From Bacteroidota bacterium (lineage in GTDB: Bacteria > Bacteroidota > Bacteroidia > Chitinophagales > Chitinophagaceae): DNA of 7,825 bases. This document shows positions 1 through 6,022 of this stretch, in pieces. The stretch covers positions 1 through 7,825 of the forward strand of contig CANFLP010000084.1 of NCBI GenBank assembly GCA_947447835.1, read 5' to 3'. Numbering within the stretch: the first letter of the stretch is position 1; the number at the start of each line of letters is the position of its first letter. A program made the translations under genes and the position numbers. Below the pieces are notes generated by a model, which did not search any database, was not told the origin of the DNA, and worked only from the letters and a program-made list of their open reading frames with translations.

Positions 1-560
1 CCAGCATAGTCGCCCATCTCGTATCCTTCTTCCTCATGCTTTTGTAAAAAATTTACATCCACTTCTGCTACATATCCCAATACATGTGCTGCGGTATTGT
101 ATGGGTAAGTGCGTATAGATCTTTCCGATAAAGAGAAGCCTGGGAATCGGTATAAATTTTCGGTTAACTGCGCATATAGCTCAGGAGAAAGAAAGGGTTC
201 AAAAATTCCAGCTTTAACTCTTGAATTTTTTACAATTACCTCAATCATTCTTTTAGTGAACTCTTCCTTGTCTATTTTTAAAATAGCGCAAAGCGTAGCA
301 GTGTCGACGCCCTTGGCTTCATTTGGTATCACCACTAAATCATAGCTAATACTATTTTCCAGTAAAGCGTGTTTTTTACGGTCGTAAATGATGCCTCGGT
401 CGGGGTAAATAATTTTTCGGAAGATGGCATTATTGTCGGCTGCCAATTTATATTTATTGGAAATGATTTGTAAGCTAATAAGCTGACCAACTATTATAAT
501 AAATACCACCCCAATGATAATTTGGATAATACCACCGCGGTTTGAATTGTACAGTGCCAT
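1..560 (-). CDS. mrdA: Penicillin-binding protein 2 (peptidoglycan transpeptidase), N-terminal part, cut by window edge
   Basis: This is the first 186 codons of a class B penicillin-binding protein, the transpeptidase that crosslinks lateral-wall peptidoglycan with the Mre/Rod complex. The ATG at 560-558 begins MALYNSNRGG, followed by one membrane anchor at about residues 10-33. Then comes the dimerisation/pedestal domain with the family pattern RKIIYPDRGIIYDR (48-61) and a tyrosine-rich stretch ending in VVIP (76-79). Residues 150-163 (R-x-Y-P, then AAHVLGY) match the conserved PBP2/PBP3 pedestal motif. The catalytic SxxK, SxN and KTG motifs would lie further on and are outside the window, so activity cannot be judged. 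Only three bases separate the start from the mreD stop, so it is the fourth gene of the mre operon and probably translationally coupled. The AAAAAGATAA stretch just upstream is A-rich with no real Shine-Dalgarno. The PBP2 (mrdA) rather than PBP3 assignment rests mainly on the mreBCD context. Confidence 0.93.
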   Translation of the reverse strand, partial: MALYNSNRGGIIQIIIGVVFIIIVGQLISLQIISNKYKLAADNNAIFRKIIYPDRGIIYDRKKHALLENSISYDLVVIPNEAKGVDTATLCAILKIDKEEFTKRMIEVIVKNSRVKAGIFEPFLSPELYAQLTENLYRFPGFSLSERSIRTYPYNTAAHVLGYVAEVDVNFLQKHEEEGYEMGDYA

Positions 561-563
561 GAA

Positions 564-1085
564 TTATCTTTTTAGCTTTCGTCGGTTCATAACGAGTTCT
601 ACCACAAATATTAATAGAACACTCATTAAACTAGTTGCCATTACTTTTCCTATAAAGTAAATGAAGTTACCAAACTGCAACCATTCCAATAAGACTAAAT
701 AAAAATGATGTGTAAAGGTTAAGATTACTACATAAATAAAATAAGGACCCCATCCCATGGACCCCACACTTGGTTCCTTTGTTAACTCCTCGGAGGTTTC
801 TTGTGCTAATAATAAATTAAGTATACTAGGTCTTACATATCCAATAAGTGTACATGCTGCTGCATGTAATCCAGGCGTATTCGTAAATACATCTAAACTA
901 TAACCAAGTAAAAATCCGAGTATAGTTAAGGTTAATCTACTGGTTCCAAAAGGAAGCCATAGAATGAATATAAAATACAGATATGGAGTGATAAATTGAT
1001 GCAAAGGCGGAACCTCGTTCAAGATGATAATTTGTATCAACAAGAACAATACGAAACGAATGCTATTTTTTAAAATATTATTCAT
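564..1085 (-). CDS. mreD: Rod shape-determining membrane protein MreD
   Basis: A 173-residue, strongly hydrophobic protein of the usual MreD length. MreD is an inner-membrane partner of MreC that links cytoplasmic MreB filaments to the peptidoglycan synthases. About five or six membrane segments can be seen (roughly residues 8-24, 33-46, 50-66, 75-92, 113-135 and 140-165), with a basic tail RRKLKR. The segment GYSLDVFTNTPGLHAA (61-76), containing an aspartate in a membrane helix, resembles the best-conserved part of the family. MreD is poorly conserved, so the call depends on length, topology and its place between mreC and the PBP2 gene. Its ATG overlaps the end of mreC by eight bases (ATGAATAA contains both the mreD start and the mreC stop), which points to translational coupling. 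Confidence 0.92.
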   Translation of the reverse strand: MNNILKNSIRFVLFLLIQIIILNEVPPLHQFITPYLYFIFILWLPFGTSRLTLTILGFLLGYSLDVFTNTPGLHAAACTLIGYVRPSILNLLLAQETSEELTKEPSVGSMGWGPYFIYVVILTFTHHFYLVLLEWLQFGNFIYFIGKVMATSLMSVLLIFVVELVMNRRKLKR

Positions 1086-1932
1086 TTGTCGCGTCTGGTT
1101 TTTCTAATTGTTTTTGTTCAGTCATTCGTCTATTCTCAACCAAGTATATATATTCTAAATTAAAAAAATTGGTGGCCGCTTTAACGTTTAATGTTAAAAA
1201 ATTACTTGAAGGATCTTTGACAATATTGGTTACTCTTCCTACCATTAACTGCGCAGGGAAATTTGAAGAGTAGGGACTTGTTAAAACAGTATCGCCAATT
1301 TTTGGAGCAGCGCTCTTGGATATATTTTTCAAGACCAAAATGTTAGGGTCTGCGCCATCCCATTCAATACTACCTGCAACTCTATCTCTTTTAAGCATGG
1401 CACTTACCTTACTATTTCTGTGCAATAAGCTCATTATTTTACTATAGTTATCATTTACTTCTACCACAACGCCCACAATGCTTCCGTCAGGACTAATGGC
1501 GGCCATGTCTTTTTTAATACCTTGTTTGGCACCACGTTCAACCCAGATATAATTTTTTTGAAGTGTAAAAGTATTGCCCACCACTTTTGCTGGGAAATAA
1601 TAAAATTTCCTAATTCTCTCCAAACTATCTTTTCTTAAAACAAGCGTACCTGCTTTTTTGGTGGTATCAATGGTTACAAAATCCTGTGCTAATTGATTTC
1701 TTAGTGAAGCATTTTCTGCTATTAATTTCGCGTTGGTTTCTTTTAAATTAAAGAAGTAGGTCCAGCTGTTATAATATCTGTTTATATTTCCAGTAACTTG
1801 ATTGGTCCATCCGCCAAAAAATGCTTCATGTGATTTGCTATATGAAGACAACATTACTAATGATACAATTTGCAGTATCAGAAAACTAAAAAAAGTAAAG
1901 TTGTGTCTAATAAACCCAATGATATTCTTCAA
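1078..1932 (-). CDS. mreC: Rod shape-determining protein MreC, TTG start
   Basis: A 284-residue bitopic protein of the elongasome. It anchors in the inner membrane and contacts MreB, MreD and PBP2 through its periplasmic part. One membrane helix lies at about residues 12-30, a likely coiled coil at 58-85 (ETNAKLIAENASLRNQL), and the periplasmic beta-barrel domain from about 110 to 267. This domain includes WVERGAKQGIKKDMAA (130-145) and TSPYSSNFPAQLMVGRV (218-234), both typical of the family. The start is TTG at 1932-1930. An in-frame stop codon lies 12 bases upstream at 1947-1945, and the next in-frame ATG (residue 27) would delete most of the membrane anchor, so TTG is the only sensible start. 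It follows mreB after 15 bases and overlaps mreD by eight. No Shine-Dalgarno is visible. Confidence 0.95.
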   Translation of the reverse strand: MKNIIGFIRHNFTFFSFLILQIVSLVMLSSYSKSHEAFFGGWTNQVTGNINRYYNSWTYFFNLKETNAKLIAENASLRNQLAQDFVTIDTTKKAGTLVLRKDSLERIRKFYYFPAKVVGNTFTLQKNYIWVERGAKQGIKKDMAAISPDGSIVGVVVEVNDNYSKIMSLLHRNSKVSAMLKRDRVAGSIEWDGADPNILVLKNISKSAAPKIGDTVLTSPYSSNFPAQLMVGRVTNIVKDPSSNFLTLNVKAATNFFNLEYIYLVENRRMTEQKQLEKPDATNE

Positions 1933-1947
1933 GCGTGTTGACTTTTA

Positions 1948-2973
1948 TTATCTCATGATGAAAGGGAAACGTTGATAGTTCTTCAACGCAATGCCTGTAC
2001 CACGTACAACGCTCTTTAACGGGTCTTCTGCAACATGTACTGGTAACTTAATCTTTGCACTTAATCTTTTATCAAGACCGCGTAACAATGATCCACCACC
2101 TGTGATGTATAATCCGCGACGGTAAATATCTGCAGCCAATTCGGGAGGCGTTGTTTCCAATGCTTTTAAAATAGCTTCTTCTATTTTGAAAATACTTTTG
2201 TCTAATGCTTCAGCAACTTCTTGATAAGAAACCATGATCTGCTTTGGTATACCTGTAACTAAGTCTCTTCCGTTAACTGGCATATCATCAGGAGGATTGT
2301 CTAAATCTTTTAGAGCAGCACCAACGTGAATTTTAATTTGTTCTGCAGTTCGCTCACCAATTAATAAACTGTGGTAACGTCTTAATGCTTCCATAATGTC
2401 TGCAGTAAATTCATCACCTGCAACACGAATACTTTGGTCACATACAATACCTGCTAATGCAATTACGGTAATACCTGTTGTACCACCTCCAATATCAATA
2501 ATCATGTTTCCTACAGGCTCTTCAACATCAATACCAATTCCTAATGCAGCAGCCATTGGCTCATGAATCATATAAACTTCTTTTGCACCTGCTTGTTCAG
2601 CACTATCACGTACCGCTCTTTTTTCTACTTCTGTAATTGAAGATGGAATACAAATTACCATTCTCCAACTAGGTGGAAATAATGGCTTCTTTGGGTAAAT
2701 CATTTTCATTAACTCACGAATCATTAATTCAGCTGCGTTAAAGTCGGCAATTACTCCGTCTTTTAATGGACGAACTGTCTTAATACTTTCATGTGTTTTT
2801 TCATGCATCAATAATGCCTTCTTGCCTACACCTAATACCTCCTTCATATTATTCCTATTTAAGGCAATAATAGAGGGCTCATTTACGACAACCTCGTCGT
2901 TATGAATAATCAATGTGTTTGCGGTACCCAAGTCCATCGCAATTTCTTGGGTAAAAAAGTTAAATAATCCCAT
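1948..2973 (-). CDS. mreB: Actin-like rod shape-determining protein MreB
   Basis: A full-length, 341-residue bacterial actin that forms membrane-bound ATP-dependent filaments and guides lateral cell-wall synthesis. The actin-fold nucleotide motifs are present: phosphate-1 MDLGTANT (13-20), the connecting segment with IHEPMAAALG (136-145), phosphate-2 IDIGGGTTG (159-167), and the adenosine motif TGGGSLLRGL (291-300). GERTAEQIKI (206-215) is another MreB hallmark. The short hydrophobic N-terminus MGLFNFF suits membrane attachment. The ATG at 2973-2971 gives the usual MreB N-terminus. It is the first gene of the mreB-mreC-mreD-PBP2 operon, preceded by a candidate promoter at 3011-3041. The stop is doubled (TAA TAA). 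Two positions differ from the textbook MreB wording (H137 in I-x-E-P, G167 after GGGTT), which I believe is common in this phylum. Confidence 0.98.
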   Translation of the reverse strand: MGLFNFFTQEIAMDLGTANTLIIHNDEVVVNEPSIIALNRNNMKEVLGVGKKALLMHEKTHESIKTVRPLKDGVIADFNAAELMIRELMKMIYPKKPLFPPSWRMVICIPSSITEVEKRAVRDSAEQAGAKEVYMIHEPMAAALGIGIDVEEPVGNMIIDIGGGTTGITVIALAGIVCDQSIRVAGDEFTADIMEALRRYHSLLIGERTAEQIKIHVGAALKDLDNPPDDMPVNGRDLVTGIPKQIMVSYQEVAEALDKSIFKIEEAILKALETTPPELAADIYRRGLYITGGGSLLRGLDKRLSAKIKLPVHVAEDPLKSVVRGTGIALKNYQRFPFIMR

Positions 2974-3010
2974 TATTGGTCAATGTTTTGATAGTTCAAT
3001 TTGAATGAAG

Positions 3011-3041
3011 CAAAATTCACTTAAATTACTTGAACTACAAA
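3011..3041 (-). promoter_or_regulatory. Candidate Bacteroidota-type promoter for the mre operon
   Basis: Read on the minus strand, TTTG (3041-3038) is followed after a 19-base spacer by GAATTTTG (3018-3011). The known Bacteroidota housekeeping promoter has TTTG near -33 and TAnnTTTG near -7 with about 19-21 bases between. Here the -33 element is perfect and the -7 element matches five of six fixed positions (G replaces the first T). Transcription would start around 3004-3006, leaving a leader of about 30 bases before the mreB ATG. It lies in the 107-base gap between purD and mreB, the only place upstream of the operon with room for a promoter. Such short elements occur by chance in AT-rich DNA, so this is an inference. 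Confidence 0.5.
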
Positions 3042-3080
3042 GCTTTTTAGAAAATGAATAGGAATAATTTTTAATTCGAA

Positions 3081-4367
3081 CTAGGATGCAAATTCGTAAC
3101 CGATATCTTTTCTAAAATACATGCCTTCAAACTGAATCTTTGCAAGTGCCTTTTGAGCGTTAGCAACCGCATCCTGAAGTGTACTTCCTTGGGCTGTGGT
3201 AGTTAAAACTCGGCCTCCTTTTGTAACAATCGCATCTTCCTTAAATCCAGTACCAGCTTGGAATACAAGGGTGCCAGGTACTGTAACAGCGTCTGTTAAA
3301 CCATGAATTGGGAAGTCCTTTTTGTAGTCTCCGGGATAGCCTCCACTCACTGCCATTACAGTTGCAAAAGAGCCAGGATTATATTCAATATTTACATCCT
3401 CCAAAGTGCCATTATCGGCTGCTGCCAATAAACTTACTAAGTCGGTTTGTAATCGGGGTAGAATTACCTCGGTTTCCGGGTCTCCTAATCGGCAATTGTA
3501 TTCAATAACATAGGGTTCTCCACCACAGTTCATTAGTCCAAAAAACACAAAACCTTTATATGTCAAATTTTCCGATTGTATACCTTTAATTGTTGGCTTA
3601 ATAATTCGGTCCTCTACCTTTTTCATAAAGTCTTCATCCATAAATGGTACCGGACTTACGCAGCCCATCCCACCTGTGTTCAAACCGGTGTCTCCTTCGC
3701 CAATACGTTTATAATCCTTGGCGTGCCCAATGATTTGATAAGTAAAACCATCGGTAAGTGCAAAAACGCTTACTTCAATCCCCTCTAAAAATTGCTCAAT
3801 GACCACTTTGGAGCTTGCCTCTCCAAATTGTTTATTTTGGATCATCTCCTCAAAGCTAGTCAGTGCTTCTTGGTGGGTAAATGCAATGATAACGCCTTTC
3901 CCAGCCGCTAAACCATCCGCTTTTAAAACGATAGGTAGGGTATGTGCTTTTATATAATCCAAGCCTTCGGCATAATTAGTATGCGTAAACTCTGCATAGG
4001 TCGCCGTTGGTATAGCATGTCTTTGCATAAAGTGCTTGCTATAGGCCTTACTTCCCTCCATTTGTGCAGCCTCGGCCGATGGACCTATTACATTCACATG
4101 TTTTGTATCCTCCTCTTTTGCAAAATAATCGTATATCCCATTCACTAATGGATCCTCAGGACCCACAACAATCATGTCAATAGTGTTTTCTAATACACAG
4201 TTTTTTAAACCAACAAAATCATTTACTTGAATGTCTACATTGGTTCCAATACTTGCTGTACCTGGGTTTCCGGGTGCAATAAACAAGTTATCACAGTGGT
4301 GACTTTGTGCCATTTTCCATGCCAATGCATGCTCTCTTCCTCCACCGCCAACTAGTAAAATATTCAT
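3081..4367 (-). CDS. purD: Phosphoribosylamine--glycine ligase (GAR synthetase)
   Basis: This cytosolic enzyme of de novo purine synthesis joins phosphoribosylamine and glycine using ATP to give glycinamide ribonucleotide. At 428 residues it has the normal monofunctional length. The N-terminal domain opens with the glycine-rich MNILLVGGGGREHALAW (1-17). The ATP-grasp domain covers about 103-295 with VLKADGLAAGKGVI (147-160) and NTGGMGCVSPVP (230-241). The family signature RLGDPETE is intact at 293-300, and the C-terminal domain ends with YFRKDIGYEFAS. The ATG at 4367-4365 directly precedes the nucleotide-binding strand, so the start is secure. The stop is TAG at 3083-3081. It lies 107 bases upstream of mreB on the same strand with no obvious terminator between, and is divergent from the peptide transporter gene with 79 bases between the start codons. 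Confidence 0.98.
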   Translation of the reverse strand: MNILLVGGGGREHALAWKMAQSHHCDNLFIAPGNPGTASIGTNVDIQVNDFVGLKNCVLENTIDMIVVGPEDPLVNGIYDYFAKEEDTKHVNVIGPSAEAAQMEGSKAYSKHFMQRHAIPTATYAEFTHTNYAEGLDYIKAHTLPIVLKADGLAAGKGVIIAFTHQEALTSFEEMIQNKQFGEASSKVVIEQFLEGIEVSVFALTDGFTYQIIGHAKDYKRIGEGDTGLNTGGMGCVSPVPFMDEDFMKKVEDRIIKPTIKGIQSENLTYKGFVFFGLMNCGGEPYVIEYNCRLGDPETEVILPRLQTDLVSLLAAADNGTLEDVNIEYNPGSFATVMAVSGGYPGDYKKDFPIHGLTDAVTVPGTLVFQAGTGFKEDAIVTKGGRVLTTTAQGSTLQDAVANAQKALAKIQFEGMYFRKDIGYEFAS

Positions 4368-4446
4368 ATATAAAGGTTTGCAGCACGAAAGTAAAAATTA
4401 TTGAAGGGATTTTATTAATTTGGGTCAATTAAATAAACAATTGAAT

Positions 4447-5949
4447 ATGTCAACAACAACACAAAAGCACCCAAAAGGGTTGTACGTATTGTTTGCAACG
4501 GAAATGTGGGAGCGATTTAACTATTATGGCATGCGTGCTATTTTGGTATTATTCTTGACAAAGGCCTTGCTTTTTGATAAAGTGTTTGCATCCCAAGTAT
4601 ACGGAAGTTATACTGGGTTAATTTATTTGACACCATTATTGGGTGGATATATAGCAGATAGATATTGGGGAAATAACCGCTCTATTATTGCAGGCGGATT
4701 GGTGATGGCGATTGGTGAATTCGTATTGTTTTTTTGTGGTAATTTTTATGATAATCCTGCCATTGCAACTCCACTATTTTATACAGGCCTAGGTTGTATG
4801 ATTGCAGGCAATGGTTTTTTCAAACCAAACATTTCCAGCATGGTTGGGCAACTGTATCCAAAAGGAGATTCCAAAATAGATGCTGCCTATACCATTTTTT
4901 ATATGGGTATCAATACGGGTGGAGCTTTAGGTCCAATTGTATGTGGTGCGCTTGGAGATACAGGGAAGAATGGAGATTTTAAATGGGCCTTTTTTGCTGG
5001 AGGCGTTGCAATGCTTTTAAGTGTGATTACGCAGGTTTTGCTTCAGAAAAAATATTTAGTAAATCCTGAAGGAGTCGAAATTGGCGTTGCTCCTAAAGAT
5101 GCGCCAAAGTTTTTTCAAAAAATTCCAGTGATGGTTGGGTTTTTATTTTTAATCTCATTAGTAACAATCGCCTTAGTATATATAGATATTATGGTTGTTA
5201 GTTATTTATTTTGGTTGTTGCTTGGATGTATTTTATTTATCGCGTTTATTATATTTTCAGATAAATCTTTGGATGTAATTCAAAAGAAAAAGGTAGCAGT
5301 ATTATTTACGGTTTCTTTCTTTGTCATCTTTTTTTGGAGTGCTTTTGAACAAGCAGGTGCTTCATTAACTTATTTCGCATCAGAAAATACGCAAAGAAAT
5401 TTAGGTTTCTTTGAAGTGCCAACTAGTTTTTTCCAATCATTGAATTCAATATTTGTTGTTACACTTGCACCATTGGTTGCATGGATATGGATTAAACTAG
5501 GTAAGGGTAATAGAGAACCTTCATCACCACTTAAAATGGCAATTGGTTTAATGTTATTGGCATTAGGTTATTTTTGGATTGCAACAGGTGTAAATGGAGT
5601 AGGTGCCGGAATTAAAGTAAGTATGATTTGGTTAATAGGAATGTACATGATGCATACATTTGGTGAGCTTTGTTTATCTCCAATTGGGTTATCCTTATTC
5701 AACAAATTAGCCCCAATCAAATTTGCATCTTTACTAATGGCAGTGTGGTTTACAGCAAATGCATTTGCTAATAAATTAGCGGGTGTCTTTAGTGCATTGT
5801 ATCCTGAGAATGGCAAGACAACTTCTTTTGCCGGATATCATATTAGTAATCTGCATGAGTTTTTTATGTTCTTTGTTTTCATGGCAGGGATTGCTTCTAT
5901 TATCCTATTTTTCTTGTCTAAGAAATTGAAAAATTTAATGACACAATAA
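4447..5949 (+). CDS. Proton-coupled oligopeptide transporter, POT/PTR2 family (DtpT-like)
   Basis: A 500-residue multi-pass inner-membrane symporter of the major facilitator superfamily that should import di- and tripeptides with protons. The POT hallmark E-x-x-E-R-F is complete (E19, E22, R23, followed by YYG), as are GGYIADRYWG after the second helix and FYMGINTGGALGP. Other residues tied to peptide binding and proton coupling in studied POTs are also present: lysine 126 in NGFFKPN, E301 in FFWSAFEQAG, and E407 in HTFGELCLSPIGLS. About 14 membrane helices are suggested, including the two extra helices common in bacterial POTs (around 230-280). I chose ATG 4447 over an in-frame TTG at 4420 because POT proteins usually begin only a few residues before the first helix and the extra nine residues look random. 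Upstream sequence is A-rich without a Shine-Dalgarno. Exact substrate range cannot be read from the sequence. Confidence 0.93.
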   Translation: MSTTTQKHPKGLYVLFATEMWERFNYYGMRAILVLFLTKALLFDKVFASQVYGSYTGLIYLTPLLGGYIADRYWGNNRSIIAGGLVMAIGEFVLFFCGNFYDNPAIATPLFYTGLGCMIAGNGFFKPNISSMVGQLYPKGDSKIDAAYTIFYMGINTGGALGPIVCGALGDTGKNGDFKWAFFAGGVAMLLSVITQVLLQKKYLVNPEGVEIGVAPKDAPKFFQKIPVMVGFLFLISLVTIALVYIDIMVVSYLFWLLLGCILFIAFIIFSDKSLDVIQKKKVAVLFTVSFFVIFFWSAFEQAGASLTYFASENTQRNLGFFEVPTSFFQSLNSIFVVTLAPLVAWIWIKLGKGNREPSSPLKMAIGLMLLALGYFWIATGVNGVGAGIKVSMIWLIGMYMMHTFGELCLSPIGLSLFNKLAPIKFASLLMAVWFTANAFANKLAGVFSALYPENGKTTSFAGYHISNLHEFFMFFVFMAGIASIILFFLSKKLKNLMTQ

Positions 5950-5971
5950 TATTCGTTATATACATTACAAA

Positions 5972-6007
5972 AAAAAGTCCCGTTGGCATTTGCCTTCGGG
6001 ACTTTTT
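5972..6007. terminator. Bidirectional intrinsic terminator with nested hairpin
   Basis: An 11-base perfect stem (5972-5982 with 5997-6007; core GTCCCG/CGGGAC flanked by A and T runs) encloses a second small stem, GGC (5985-5987) with GCC (5992-5994), closed by ATTT and separated from the outer stem by TT on each side. In the plus direction the GC core is followed by five T (6003-6007), ending the peptide transporter transcript 23 bases after its stop. In the minus direction eight A at 5969-5976 become an eight-U tract, ending the acetyl-CoA synthetase transcript. Its place between two convergent stop codons fits a shared rho-independent terminator. Confidence 0.92.
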
Positions 6008-6022
6008 AGTATGAAGCAAGTT

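Noticed and set aside
109..345. A 78-codon plus-strand open frame opposite the PBP2 gene start
   Set aside because: The minus strand encodes well-conserved PBP2 motifs through this region; the plus-strand translation is not recognisable as a protein.
3061..3080. A possible purD terminator just after its stop codon
   Set aside because: The only inverted repeat (GAAT with ATTC around an AT run) is short and has no GC stem, so it would be too weak to call a terminator.
3308..4148. Three short plus-strand open frames (66-70 codons) inside purD
   Set aside because: All are antisense to conserved purD motifs, with cysteine- and histidine-rich random-looking translations typical of antisense shadows.
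4420..4446. TTG at 4420 as an upstream start of the peptide transporter
   Set aside because: It would add nine polar residues unlike POT N-termini, whereas ATG 4447 places the E-x-x-E-R-F helix at the usual distance from the start.
4368..4446. Promoters in the divergent purD / peptide transporter gap
   Set aside because: Promoters must lie here or nearby, but no pair of boxes has both good sequence and good spacing. TTTG at 4377-4380 is followed by only a poor -7 match at about 18 bases, and TTAATTTG at 4415-4422 has no spaced -33 partner.
5568..5816. An 82-codon minus-strand open frame inside the peptide transporter gene
   Set aside because: It is antisense to conserved transporter helices, including the GELCLSPIG motif, and has no independent support.
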